Below are positions 8,614 to 17,462 of a stretch of 64,000 nt of DNA, in pieces; the first letter of the stretch is position 1, and every line of letters begins with the position of its first letter. Under the pieces are notes generated by a model, which saw nothing but the letters and a program-made list of their open reading frames with translations, did not search any database and was not told where the DNA came from. The stretch spans positions 92,677 to 156,676 of the forward strand of contig JAENZE010000011.1 of the NCBI GenBank assembly GCA_016841425.1. The letters run 5' to 3'. This DNA comes from Syntrophomonas sp. (GTDB taxonomy: Bacteria; Bacillota; Syntrophomonadia; Syntrophomonadales; Syntrophomonadaceae). The position numbers and the translations under genes are program-made.

Positions 8614-10716
8614 GTGGAAAATATAAATGAACTGGATAATCAATTTTCGCATGAATGGACTGACCTGAGTATGAAAGCAGGTTATAAGCGGAAAGAGCAG
8701 GATATATATATCGAGGAATGGCTGCTGCCTTATAATAATAAATCAGCAGGAAAACCAGAATCCAGGGAGAATCCTTGCTCAGGAAAAAAATATCGTTTTG
8801 CCGACCTGGTAGATATATCCTTGATAGATAAGCTATTACATGGATGTTACTCAATTACGGGAGTGACCAATGCCCTTCTTGATATAGATAATAAAATCCT
8901 GAGCGCGGTGGGTTGGCAGGATATTTGTATTAAGTTCCATAGGGCCTCTCCGTATACAGAAAAACGGTGCCGGCAGAGTGACAGTTACATATTCGACCAT
9001 TTATGTGTTGGATCTTATGTTGGGTATAAATGCAGGAACGGACTGGTAGACTATGCTGTTCCCATTATTGTTGAAGATCAGCATCTGGCTACTATTTATG
9101 CCGGGCAGTGTCTCCATGAACCCCCGGATAAGGAATATTTTCGCCAGCAAGCCAGAGAGAATGAATTTGATGAGATAGAATACATGAAGGCACTTGACCA
9201 GGTACCAATTATTTCTAAAGAGCATATGGAAAATATCATGAATTTCTATTCCCAACTGGTTCAAGTTATCGCAACTATGGGTCTGGAAAGGAGACGGCAG
9301 ATAGAAGCAGCTGAAGGCAAATTTGTCAAAGCATTTCACTGCAGTCCCGACCCAATTACTATTACTACACTGGAAGAAGGTCGTTACGTTGAAGTGAATG
9401 ATGCCTGGGTAGAGAGAACAGGTTTTGCACGGCATGAGGCAGTAGGGCACACCGGGGGAGAATTAGGTATTTGGCTGAGTCCGTATAAAAGGGAACTGCT
9501 GACAAAAAGTATTTGTAAAAGTGGAAGTGTACAATGCATAGAGACTAACTTTCGAACCAGGTCGGGAGAAATAAGGAATTATCTGATATCAGCCGACATA
9601 TTAAACATTGACCAAACCAGCTATCTATTGTGCATACATAAAGATATTACAGAACGTAAGCAGATGGAAGAGAAACTGCGTTTGTCTGAAGAGTGCTTCT
9701 CCAAAGCCTTTAATGCCAGTCCTATTATCATGTGTATTACCACTCTAGAGGGAGAGGGTACGGTTATCGATGTTAACGATCAGTTTTGCCGGGTGCTGGG
9801 TTTCACCCGTGAAGAGGTACTGGGCAAAAACTCATTGGACGCAGGATTTTGGCTGGATGTCAGTGAACGCCTATTGGTCACCATCATGATTAAAAAGAAG
9901 CAGTCGGTAAGGGATATGGAAATACAATTTGTCACCAAAAGCGGAGAATTACGAATGGGACTATATTCAGCAGAAAGAATTGATATAGCTGGACAGGCCT
10001 GTATACTAAGCCTTTTAATTGATATTACCGAAAGGAGACAGATGGAGATAGAAATGAACCGTCTGGACCGCCTTAACCTGGTTGGAGAAATGGCTGCCAG
10101 TATTGGTCATGAAATAAGAAATCCCATGACCACGGTAAGGGGCTTTCTTCAGATGTTACAGGGCAAAAATAATTACCTGGATGATAGTGAAACCCTGGAA
10201 CTTATGATTGATGAGCTTGACAGGGCTAACGCAATAATCACAGAATTTTTATCTCTGGCCAAACACAAACTGGTTAAACTGGAAGATACTGACCTTAACC
10301 TGATAATAAGGCATATGATGCCTCTTTTGCAAGTGCATGCCTTGCCCCAGGATAAACTGGTGCAGCTCCAACTGGCCGATTCTGCCAGGGTACTGGCAGA
10401 TGAAAAGGAGATACGTCAGTTATTGCTCAACCTGGTTCGTAATGGGTTGGAAGCCATGCCTCCGGGGGGGGTATTAACCATAAGGACTGTCAGGGAAGGG
10501 CAGTACATAGTATTAGCCATTGAGGATCAAGGTCCAGGAATTGCCCCTCAAATCTTGGAGAAAATAGGAACTCCTTTCTTCAGCACCAAAGAGAATGGAA
10601 CCGGCCTGGGGCTAGCGGTATGCTATGGCATAGCCAGGCGGCATAACGCATCTATCGATATAGAGACTAGTTCAGAGGGGACCACTTTCCAAATCAGGTT
10701 TAACAGCATGCTATAA
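8614..10716 (+). CDS. PocR-PAS-PAS sensor histidine kinase
   Basis: About 700 residues in the order PocR ligand-binding domain (~65-230, with conserved cysteines in GWQDICIKFH, KRCRQSD and YAGQCLHEPP), PAS (~230-350), PAS (~355-475), HisKA with phospho-acceptor H499 in GHEIRNPMTTVRGF, and HATPase (N box NLVRNGLEAMP, G2 box GTGLGLAV). No transmembrane segment is seen, so it is a cytoplasmic kinase. The HisKA sequence resembles clostridial orphan kinases that feed Spo0A or similar regulators, and no response regulator is adjacent. An in-frame ATG at 8578 lacks a ribosome-binding site. GTG 8614 has CGAGGAGG eight bases upstream and is preferred. Confidence 0.9.
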   Translation: MENINELDNQFSHEWTDLSMKAGYKRKEQDIYIEEWLLPYNNKSAGKPESRENPCSGKKYRFADLVDISLIDKLLHGCYSITGVTNALLDIDNKILSAVGWQDICIKFHRASPYTEKRCRQSDSYIFDHLCVGSYVGYKCRNGLVDYAVPIIVEDQHLATIYAGQCLHEPPDKEYFRQQARENEFDEIEYMKALDQVPIISKEHMENIMNFYSQLVQVIATMGLERRRQIEAAEGKFVKAFHCSPDPITITTLEEGRYVEVNDAWVERTGFARHEAVGHTGGELGIWLSPYKRELLTKSICKSGSVQCIETNFRTRSGEIRNYLISADILNIDQTSYLLCIHKDITERKQMEEKLRLSEECFSKAFNASPIIMCITTLEGEGTVIDVNDQFCRVLGFTREEVLGKNSLDAGFWLDVSERLLVTIMIKKKQSVRDMEIQFVTKSGELRMGLYSAERIDIAGQACILSLLIDITERRQMEIEMNRLDRLNLVGEMAASIGHEIRNPMTTVRGFLQMLQGKNNYLDDSETLELMIDELDRANAIITEFLSLAKHKLVKLEDTDLNLIIRHMMPLLQVHALPQDKLVQLQLADSARVLADEKEIRQLLLNLVRNGLEAMPPGGVLTIRTVREGQYIVLAIEDQGPGIAPQILEKIGTPFFSTKENGTGLGLAVCYGIARRHNASIDIETSSEGTTFQIRFNSML

Positions 10717-10729
10717 AATGTTTTCCTTA

Positions 10730-12097
10730 TTAGTTTGCTTCCGGGTCTATCTGCTGCTGCTTGGGACTTAATTTGTTCAAATGTCTGAAAAGTACTACCG
10801 CAGTTACCATGGAAGCAGTAAAATCCGATACCGGAGAAGACAGCCAGATACCGTCCAGGTGAAAGAAATGCGGAAAAATAAGCAGCATCGGGATCAGAAA
10901 GATAACTTGCCGCAGCATATTAAGAAACATCGATGTGAGACCCTGCCCGATGGCCTGAAAGAAATTAGCACTAATGATTTGAAACCCAATTACCGGCATA
11001 CATAACAGGAAAATCCTTATACCATGGGTTCCGAGTTGAACCAGTTCCTTTTCCGAAGTAAATGCCGCCATGATTGGTCCCGCAAAAGCCTGAATCGAAA
11101 CGAATCCCAGCGATACGATGAAGGTGGCATATAAAATGGCCAGCTTAAGGGACTCTTTTACCCGAGCAAAATTTTCAGCACCATAGTTAAAACCGACAAT
11201 TGGCTGCAGACCCTGGCTGATACCGATCACCGGCATAAGAGTAAACATGGTGATGGTATAGATGATGCCGAAAGCGCCTATGGCTGAATCACCGCCATAC
11301 TCAGCCAAACCCTGATTGAAAAGGATGACTATAAAACTGGATACCAGCTGCATAGCAAAGGGAGCTATACCGATACTTATGATGCTCAGGATTATTGGTT
11401 TGCTTAGACGCAGGCTTTTCATACGCAGCTTGACTACACTGGCCGGGCTGAGAAAATGCCTGATAACCAGGGAGGCCGAAACGGCCTGGGAGATGACGGT
11501 TGCTACAGCAGTACCCGGCATTCCCAGCCCTAAAATATAGACGAAAACGAAATCCAGCACCACATTTAAACCGGCATTGATCAGCATGATATTCATAGAT
11601 ATACGCGGATTACCTTCAGAACGGATGGTAGCACCTAAGCCAAAGGCTATATGCTGAAAAACTGATCCCAACAGAATGATGCTGATAAACTGCCGCCCGT
11701 AAGGAAGTATATCCGGACTAGCTCCAAAAGCCGTCAGGAGCTCATCCAGCCAGAACAGCAATACTCCCGATACGACTATAGCAATTATTAACAAGAGGAA
11801 AAGGGCATTACCCAGAATATGTTCGGCTTCCTCATAACGTTTTTGACCCAGGCGAATGGAGATCATCGCCCCAGCCCCAATTCCAACCAGCATACCGAAG
11901 GCCATGACGATCAAAGAAATGGGCATGGTAACTGACATCCCTGAAATAGCGTCCGCACCTACCACGTTCCCCACAAACAGCCGATTGATTATCATATATG
12001 ACGAGTTGGCCAGCATCCCGATGATGGCCGGCAAAGAAAACTGCCAGAGCAGATGGTTTATTTTTTTCTCTCCTAATTGTAGGGCTCTTTCATCCAT
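10730..12097 (-). CDS. MATE-family multidrug/Na+ antiporter
   Basis: A 455-residue, 12-helix membrane protein of the MATE/MepA type. It begins with LPAIIGMLANSSYMIINRLF and has the paired pattern GIGAGAMISIRLGQ and GISQGLQPIVGFNYG that marks the two halves. It is predicted to export cationic compounds in exchange for Na+ or H+. The start is supported by GAGGTAGAATA before ATG 12097. It is convergent with the histidine kinase gene (13-base gap), so there is no operon with it. Confidence 0.92.
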   Translation of the reverse strand: MDERALQLGEKKINHLLWQFSLPAIIGMLANSSYMIINRLFVGNVVGADAISGMSVTMPISLIVMAFGMLVGIGAGAMISIRLGQKRYEEAEHILGNALFLLLIIAIVVSGVLLFWLDELLTAFGASPDILPYGRQFISIILLGSVFQHIAFGLGATIRSEGNPRISMNIMLINAGLNVVLDFVFVYILGLGMPGTAVATVISQAVSASLVIRHFLSPASVVKLRMKSLRLSKPIILSIISIGIAPFAMQLVSSFIVILFNQGLAEYGGDSAIGAFGIIYTITMFTLMPVIGISQGLQPIVGFNYGAENFARVKESLKLAILYATFIVSLGFVSIQAFAGPIMAAFTSEKELVQLGTHGIRIFLLCMPVIGFQIISANFFQAIGQGLTSMFLNMLRQVIFLIPMLLIFPHFFHLDGIWLSSPVSDFTASMVTAVVLFRHLNKLSPKQQQIDPEAN

Positions 12098-12295
12098 TAT
12101 TCTACCTCGTCTAAAATCCCGGTTTATGATTCATTTAATAATATTATAAGAACCGCTCTTAAGGGCCAGCACATTAAACCCAAGTATGAATCACCATTTG
12201 AAATTGTACCACTAATAAAAATTTAATAACAGAAAAATTAAGGAGGCTGGCCTTAGTCGAATTACCCTGTAGAAAACAACTATTGTTAATGAATT

Positions 12296-12329
12296 ATGGA
12301 GGGAGAATTATGAAAAACTCTCCCCCCAT
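12296..12329 (-). terminator. Terminator-like hairpin
   Basis: The arms ATGGAGGGAG (12296-12305) and CTCTCCCCCCAT (12318-12329) pair with one mismatch and bracket an A/T loop. On the minus strand the hairpin lies just beyond the stop of the SLH remnant, so it is probably that gene's old terminator. A 26-codon plus-strand frame starting at 12310 runs through it and is not accepted as a gene. Confidence 0.45.
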
Positions 12330-12372
12330 TTGGATAATTGCTCATTTCTTGGTCCCAAAATCTCTTGGCCCG

Positions 12373-12525
12373 TTAGACCACCAGGTTTAGTGTGTTTACT
12401 ATTACGGTTACAGCTTGAGCGCGGGTGGACCATCCTTTTGTTATGAAATGCTATCTTCGTAACCGCACATTATTTTATCTCGAATAGCAACACAAACGGC
12501 ATTTTGCGCCCTTGCCTCCTCTACA
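12373..12525 (-). pseudogene. Remnant of an S-layer homology (SLH) domain protein
   Basis: Two minus-strand frames together spell the end of an SLH domain. One reads AVCVAIRDKIMCGYEDSIS and then hits a stop. After a frame change the next reads WSTRAQAVTVIVNTLNLVV and ends at a TAA (12373-12375). The order Ird-IM-GYED followed by TRAQA is the SLH signature for binding secondary cell-wall polymer. No intact start or upstream repeat remains. This is a decayed 3' end of a surface protein gene. Confidence 0.6.
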
Positions 12526-12683
12526 AAAAGAAATCCCCTGCTTTGCGCAAAGGAAGCTCAATGCAAGGCTGATTTATAATCCTGCCTGTTCGCTATAATA
12601 TTTTCACTCTAGCTCTTTTCTAAACTCTCGTCAGGGTGTCGATAAAAGTTGGCACCCTGCCAGAGCGAGCCTAAAAAGGGATC

Positions 12684-12821
12684 CTATTTTTGCTTTTTCC
12701 ACTTTTTATAAACGTCATCAGGTAGGGGCATATAGAAGTCAATGGCCCCGCATGGATTCTCGATTGAACAAATATCCTCGTTCGTATCGGAACTAGCCTT
12801 TGCTCTTTTTTCGTTTTTCAT
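12684..12821 (-). CDS. 45-residue small protein
   Basis: An ATG at 12821 is preceded by a perfect Shine-Dalgarno (AGGAGGTGA, 7-base spacing). The frame runs 45 codons to TAG at 12684. The peptide is charged: an N-terminal KNEKRAKA, a middle ICSIENPCG with two cysteines five residues apart, then DFYMPLPDD and a basic end KKWKKQK. A promoter on the same strand is plausible (TTGACT, 17-base spacer, GATAAA within ~12876-12905). There is no signal peptide or membrane segment. I do not recognise a family. It could be a small regulatory protein or a modified-peptide precursor, but no maturation enzyme lies nearby. Confidence 0.5.
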   Translation of the reverse strand: MKNEKRAKASSDTNEDICSIENPCGAIDFYMPLPDDVYKKWKKQK

Positions 12822-12876
12822 CAAAAAATCACCTCCTAATAAGTTCTATTGTTATTTTGTCCGCGTATTGCTTTTT

Positions 12877-12908
12877 ATCTCGTCCAGTTTCTGTAAAGTC
12901 AACGAGAT
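12877..12908 (-). promoter_or_regulatory. Inverted repeat over a putative promoter
   Basis: ATCTCGT (12877-12883) and ACGAGAT (12902-12908) form a perfect 7-base inverted repeat with an 18-base spacer. On the minus strand a TTGACT box lies inside the repeat and GATAAA overlaps its downstream arm, 17 bases apart. This could be the promoter and operator for the 45-residue ORF. Confidence 0.4.
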
Positions 12909-13001
12909 AACCCTTCCAGAACATATTAGAAATTACTGCCCGACCCACAGTTCAAGGGAGAAATGGTGCTAAAGAGGGGCAGGAAATTTCGGGTATTATG
13001 A

Positions 13002-13550
13002 TTACTGCTGTTGTTGGATAATGGCTTTTTCAATTCTTTCCAGTCGCTCTTCTATCACGTGGTAGGGACTGGAGAAAATACCGCTCTCATTGTCGAAGAG
13101 GCGATTATCAAATATCCTTTCGAAAGTGAACGAGTTGTTAAACTGGTCGTCATAGCTGACGGTGATTATCCGGCTGGATCTTAGCATCCTTGAGTATTCA
13201 TCTTTAGATGCAATCTGACATCTTTCACGAAACTGCTGTTCTGGAGTCAGAGATTCTACGCTGATTTGCTTGAATTGAAGATTTCCCAACTCAATAGGTG
13301 GATCGATGCTCACAGTTATATTTTTAGCTATACCTGCGCCGGTATTTGTTGCCAGCAGATAAAGCCACTCTCCTTTAACCTCCAGATCAGCAATTATATT
13401 AGGCTGTACCCTGCATTGCACATTGGTTTTTACCAGCTTGAAAGCGATAGTAACATAACCTAAAGCAGCCACAGCCGCAATGACTGAGGCCAGCAGTGCA
13501 TAAAGAGCATTATATTTTAGAAGATGATTGATAAAATTGCTAAACTCCAT
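13002..13550 (-). CDS. Hypothetical membrane-anchored protein
   Basis: 182 residues with one N-terminal transmembrane helix (LYALLASVIAAVAALGYVTIAF). A soluble beta-rich region follows (~45-150), and a C-terminal helix ends in IIQQQQ. The soluble part resembles the small uncharacterised single-helix proteins with an Ig-like or beta-sandwich region seen in many bacteria, but I cannot name a family. The frame is open to 13574, but the ATG at 13550 has GGAGTGG four bases upstream and is preferred. No clear operon partner is present. Confidence 0.65.
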   Translation of the reverse strand: MEFSNFINHLLKYNALYALLASVIAAVAALGYVTIAFKLVKTNVQCRVQPNIIADLEVKGEWLYLLATNTGAGIAKNITVSIDPPIELGNLQFKQISVESLTPEQQFRERCQIASKDEYSRMLRSSRIITVSYDDQFNNSFTFERIFDNRLFDNESGIFSSPYHVIEERLERIEKAIIQQQQ

Positions 13551-13654
13551 GTTACCACTCCAAATTATTATCACTTTGGCAAGATATTACCGCCAGCTAG
13601 TCCGGGGAGGAGTTTATAATATAATTGGCTTTTCCTAATCCTTGTATACTAAAC

Positions 13655-14104
13655 CCAAGGGGACGGTTCTTCCGGTTGCGTGATCTTCTGATTCTGTTAT
13701 TGTATATCAGAGGTGATTTGATATGTGAAGAACTGTAGGAAAGCGGAGCGTATTGGTATAATTGGAAATATCAATGATGCGGGCGTTTATTTCAGGACAG
13801 ATACGAAAGTGAAGCTGTTGAAGATGATAAATATTTTTTAACTGTCTTAAATAATATACACCGAAACCCTTTAACGGCTGGAATCATAAAGGATATTGCT
13901 GAGTACAAATGGAGTGAAAATACAGGAAATAGTAAAATGATTGATACAGATTTTGCACTGAAGCTGTTTAATGACAACAAGGAAAAAGCAAAAGATGAGG
14001 GGCTGTCAACAAGACAGTTGGCGCGATCAACAGGAATTAGCAGAAGTATTATTTTGAAGGCGTAATCCATAACCAGTTTCAAACCGCAAGAACCGTCCCC
14101 TTGG
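13655..14104. mobile_element. Deleted REP-associated (Y1/IS200-like) transposon bounded by inverted repeats
   Basis: The 17-base sequence CCAAGGGGACGGTTCTT (13655-13671) and its exact complement (14088-14104) bound about 450 bases. The match continues inwards with a few mismatches. Inside is a C-terminal fragment of a Y1 (RAYT) transposase preceded by a short leader with a ribosome-binding-like AGAGGTGA. The catalytic N-terminal part, with the HUH and Tyr residues, is missing. The right end abuts the stop codon of the receiver-domain gene at 14105. The terminal GGGGACGGTTCT motif recurs at other sites in this window. Confidence 0.7.
13781..14065 (+). pseudogene. RAYT/Y1 transposase, C-terminal fragment
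   Basis: The plus-strand frame ending at TAA 14063-14065 reads FQDRYESEAVEDDKYFLT, then VLNNIHRNPLTAGIIKDIAE, then YKWSE. This is the conserved region following the catalytic domain of REP-associated tyrosine transposases (typically FxxRYKSE, YIHxNPxKAGxV, YxWSS). A helical tail LSTRQLARSTGISRS follows, an HTH-like segment also common in this family. There is no N-terminal half and no start codon, so it is non-functional. Confidence 0.7.
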
Positions 14105-14503
14105 TTACCCATCTCGCAAACATACTAATCCCGCTTCGATTGAAAGCTCGACCGCATTGGCAATCTGTACTGCGGGAAGAACAGTAGGAAGACAGGCGGT
14201 TACTTTTAGATCAAACATATTACATATATCAATATGCGCTGGATTATCGCTTAATATGAACAGGTCGGATGATGGACAGCAGAAGCGCAGCTCCTTTAAC
14301 CTGGATGAATATTTTTTATGCTCATCTAACTTCCATATTACAATATCAGGCTGTAAAATACTGGCTTCGAATATAAGGTTATCTGATGGCACATCACCTA
14401 TCACCTCATATGAGACCATGTTTTCGAAAGCCGCTATAAGATTATTAGCATATAAAAGGCTATCGCTGCATAAAAGAATTTTCCATGGTTTCAAAAATAT
14501 CAC
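14105..14503 (-). CDS. Receiver-like domain protein, probably truncated response regulator
   Basis: 132 residues with a CheY-like fold pattern (KILLCSDSLLYANNLIAAF, QPDIVIWKLDE, SDLFILSDN, FDLKVTACLP) as in NarL-type regulators. The usual phospho-acceptor Asp (PDxVxxD) is replaced by Lys in PDIVIWK, so it may not be phosphorylated. The reading frame stops exactly where the REP/RAYT element begins, before any helix-turn-helix output domain. The gene is therefore probably a broken regulator. The start is a GTG (14503) or the TTG three codons later (14494), which has GGGGTGAT upstream. Confidence 0.6.
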   Translation of the reverse strand: MIFLKPWKILLCSDSLLYANNLIAAFENMVSYEVIGDVPSDNLIFEASILQPDIVIWKLDEHKKYSSRLKELRFCCPSSDLFILSDNPAHIDICNMFDLKVTACLPTVLPAVQIANAVELSIEAGLVCLRDG

Positions 14504-14899
14504 CCCGCCAGTTCTGAATCAAACTAAAAACAATTTATTCATCTCTCTATAAAATGCGTAAATCAGAGCATAAAAAATGGGGTCAGACTCGCATTATTTT
14601 ATTTAACGCGGATATTTCTTGGTCAGATATTTAAGGGGCTCAGGGCCTGAAGATATCATCAGGGCATAAAAGCATACCATATGTACAGTTAAATAGTTAT
14701 AATAACAATTAGTGAATGATTAGCAAATTATGCATTTATTGGCTCTATATTAAGCGGATAATTAGAGTTTAAGATATAGAAACAGACTTCAATTGACGAT
14801 AACTAACAAGGGATGTCTATCTCTTACAACTAAACAGGTTATGCCTGAAGAGCAGAAACGAAGCTCTAAAGATTATATAACAAAGAAGGGACATGATAT
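14504..14899. other. Non-coding stretch upstream of diguanylate cyclase
   Basis: No credible gene. It holds one copy of TGGGGTCAGACTCGCA (14578-14593), a motif resembling other short dispersed repeats. Just before the GGDEF gene lie two small stem-loops: CAGG/CCTG (14835-14847) and AGAGC/GCTCT (14849-14867). They do not match a riboswitch core I can recognise. Confidence 0.4.
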
Positions 14900-16153
14900 T
14901 TGCCAATGCGAATACGCGATTCAATGAATGGAAGTATTGAAGTAGAATGCCAGATGGAATTTGAAAGAGAGATTGCTTTACAAAATATTGACCGGGGAAG
15001 ACTGTTTGCTATGGTCATAATAATAATAGAGATAACTCTATTCCTGGCTAATCTATATTTTTCCCACAAAACCGTGACCATTGAACATAGTTTTCAATCT
15101 TCTTATTATGCTATTATGTATGGAATAACGATCATTGTGACCGGTATATATTTATACCTGTCTGGCTGCTTGAAAAAAAGACTTCAGCTTAAAATGTCAT
15201 ATCTCAAAATATTATTGGTTTCTTACCTGACTTTTATTATGGCCTGGTCGGCAGTGATAACCCTATTTGATCAGCGCTTATACGGGAACGTATCAGCCTA
15301 TTTAGTGGCTTTGATCCTGGGATCAATAATATTCTATATGGACAGCAGAATGTTAAGCATCCCCTATCTTATTTCCCTCAGCATACTCATAATAGGTTTG
15401 CCCTATTTTCAATCATCGACAGCCATCTTGATAGGACATTATGTTAATGTTGGGATATTTGTGCTCTTGTCATGGGTAATGACTAAAACATTATATGAAA
15501 ATATCGTGAAGGATTTTGCTTCTCGTTGGGAGATTAAGAAAAAAAATAATCAGTTAAGCAGTATAAACAGCCAATTATCAGATGAAATTGTATTAAGAAA
15601 GAAAATTCAAGGAGAGCTGGAAGAGGCTAATCAAGAACTCAAGAAACTATCGCTAATGGATGACTTGACCGGAATACCCAATAGAAGAAGTTTGGACAGT
15701 TTCCTGGATCGGGAATGGAACCGGGCTGTACGGGAAGGGAACTCGATTTCACTGCTAATGATAGATATAGATTATTTTAAAGCCTTTAATGATAATTACG
15801 GTCATTCATCAGGCGATGATATCCTGATAAAGGTTGCTCAGACAATAAATGGCCATTGCCGGCGTTCCAGCGATTTTGTAGCCAGGTTAGGGGGGGAAGA
15901 ATTTCTATTCATAGCTGTAAATATGGATGAAGAAGGTACTAGAAACCTGGCCGAGAAGATAAGAGATAGCATTCAGAAACTTAAGATTATCCACGAATAT
16001 TCCCAGACCGGGTCTTATTTGACAGTAAGTATTGGTATCACTATAGTTAAGCCATCTTTAAACGATAAACCTGGTGTTAGTATTAACAAGGCCGACCGGG
16101 CGCTATATAGTGCCAAATTAGCAGGAAGAAATAGAGTGGCCGCCTCTAATTGA
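14900..16153 (+). CDS. Membrane-bound diguanylate cyclase (GGDEF)
   Basis: A 417-residue protein. Six predicted transmembrane helices (~35-205) are followed by a coiled coil (~210-250) and a GGDEF domain (~255-415). The active-site loop is GGEEF at 331-335, and the inhibitory RxxD site (RSSD) lies five residues earlier, so it should be active and product-inhibited. It converts two GTP to cyclic di-GMP. The start is probably TTG 14900, nine bases after AAGAAGGG; ATG 14906 is an alternative. No EAL or PilZ gene is adjacent. Confidence 0.9.
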   Translation: MPMRIRDSMNGSIEVECQMEFEREIALQNIDRGRLFAMVIIIIEITLFLANLYFSHKTVTIEHSFQSSYYAIMYGITIIVTGIYLYLSGCLKKRLQLKMSYLKILLVSYLTFIMAWSAVITLFDQRLYGNVSAYLVALILGSIIFYMDSRMLSIPYLISLSILIIGLPYFQSSTAILIGHYVNVGIFVLLSWVMTKTLYENIVKDFASRWEIKKKNNQLSSINSQLSDEIVLRKKIQGELEEANQELKKLSLMDDLTGIPNRRSLDSFLDREWNRAVREGNSISLLMIDIDYFKAFNDNYGHSSGDDILIKVAQTINGHCRRSSDFVARLGGEEFLFIAVNMDEEGTRNLAEKIRDSIQKLKIIHEYSQTGSYLTVSIGITIVKPSLNDKPGVSINKADRALYSAKLAGRNRVAASN

Positions 16154-16226
16154 AGTTGTTAAACTGCTTTGATATGGTATTATTATCTTGGTTTCCCTGT
16201 CAGAAATATTATTAGGAAGTGATAAT

Positions 16227-17396
16227 TTGACCAATGAAAATATTCATTACATAGAACTGGACGGCAAACAGATAATTCTTATCGGGACAGCCCATGTATC
16301 TCCTAAAAGTGTAGATGATGTTAAAGAGGTAATACAGGCAGAACATCCGGATACGGTATGTATAGAATTATGTGAATCTCGCTATCAAAATATTTCCGAT
16401 AATGATCGGTGGAAAAATACCAATATAACAAAGATTATCAAGGATGGTCAGGCCCTGCTGCTGTTAGTAAATCTAATCCTTTCCTCTTATCAAAAAAGGC
16501 TGGCCCAGCAGTTCAACATCAAGCCTGGGCAGGAGATGCTGCAGGGGATTGCCTCGGCTAAGGAGGTGGGGGCGGAGCTGTGCCTGGCGGATCGGGATAT
16601 CCAGACTACCATGATGCGTTTATGGAGGAGTATTGGTCTGTGGGGAAAAATGAAATTATTTTTCCAACTTATTATAAGTATGTTTATTGATGAAGAAATA
16701 AGTGAGCAAGAAATGGAGAAGATGAAGAGCGGTGATATGCTGAGCTCAGCGTTAGAAGACCTCGCCCAGTCTTTCCCTCATATTAAATCCATTTTAATTG
16801 ATGAAAGGGATCAATACCTGGCTCAAAAAATTAAGGAAACTGCCGGAGATAAGGTGGTGGCAGTATTAGGAGCCGGTCATATTCCAGGAATTAAGAAAGA
16901 ACTTGCCCAGGAGCATGACATGGCCAAGCTATCCCTGGTTCCGCCTCCATCCAAAGTAACCAAAACAGTGGCCTGGGCTATACCGGTGTTAATATTGGCC
17001 TTAATTATATCAACTTTTTCTGTAGATAAAGCCGCCGGAATAGATCAGATGGCAGCCTGGATCATATGGAACGGTTCTTTATCGGCCCTGGGAGCTTTGC
17101 TGGCTTTTGCTCACCCATTTGCCATCCTGACAGCATTCGTAGTCTCACCTATTAGTTCCTTAAATCCACTATTAGCTGCGGGATGGTTTGCTGGTCTCAC
17201 GGAAGCTATAATCAGAAAACCTAAAGTAGAGGATTTTGAGAACATCGCTGAGGATATAAATTCGGTAAGGGGATTCTGGAATAATAAGGTTACTCACATC
17301 CTGTTGGTAGTAGCTCTAGCAAATGTAGGGAGCAGTCTGGGAGCCATGTTTGGCGGAATAGAAGTTGTAAGACACTTCATCAATACCTTTGTATGA
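16227..17396 (+). CDS. TraB/PrgY-family membrane protein
   Basis: About 389 residues. The N-terminal TraB domain shows IGTAHVSPKS, CIELCESRY and VLGAGHIPGI, the conserved GxxH and E motifs of the TraB/PrgY family, which has been compared with metalloproteases acting on peptide pheromones. The C-terminal ~150 residues hold three to four membrane helices. TTG 16227 is preceded by AGGAAGTGAT, whereas the upstream TTG 16188 has no ribosome-binding site. It is 73 bases after the GGDEF gene on the same strand. Its role here is unknown. Confidence 0.8.
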   Translation: MTNENIHYIELDGKQIILIGTAHVSPKSVDDVKEVIQAEHPDTVCIELCESRYQNISDNDRWKNTNITKIIKDGQALLLLVNLILSSYQKRLAQQFNIKPGQEMLQGIASAKEVGAELCLADRDIQTTMMRLWRSIGLWGKMKLFFQLIISMFIDEEISEQEMEKMKSGDMLSSALEDLAQSFPHIKSILIDERDQYLAQKIKETAGDKVVAVLGAGHIPGIKKELAQEHDMAKLSLVPPPSKVTKTVAWAIPVLILALIISTFSVDKAAGIDQMAAWIIWNGSLSALGALLAFAHPFAILTAFVVSPISSLNPLLAAGWFAGLTEAIIRKPKVEDFENIAEDINSVRGFWNNKVTHILLVVALANVGSSLGAMFGGIEVVRHFINTFV

Positions 17397-17462
17397 GCAA
17401 ACCATAAGCAGAGTCATGTTCAAGTGATCTGGCAGCCCGGATTTCCCCCATAAAGCGTATAA

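Noticed and set aside
12310..12390. 26-codon plus-strand frame with a good ribosome-binding site
   Set aside because: It runs through a terminator-like hairpin and antisense to the SLH remnant, and the encoded peptide shows no conserved pattern.
12742..12972. 76-codon plus-strand frame
   Set aside because: No ribosome-binding site and no family match; it runs antisense to the better supported 45-codon minus-strand ORF.
14578..14593. TGGGGTCAGACTCGCA, similar to the complement of bases near 44972-44986
   Set aside because: Only 11 shared bases, and the second copy lies inside a coding region; not enough for a repeat family.
14835..14867. Two small stem-loops before the GGDEF gene as a possible cyclic di-GMP riboswitch
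   Set aside because: The conserved core bases of the known c-di-GMP riboswitch classes are not present.
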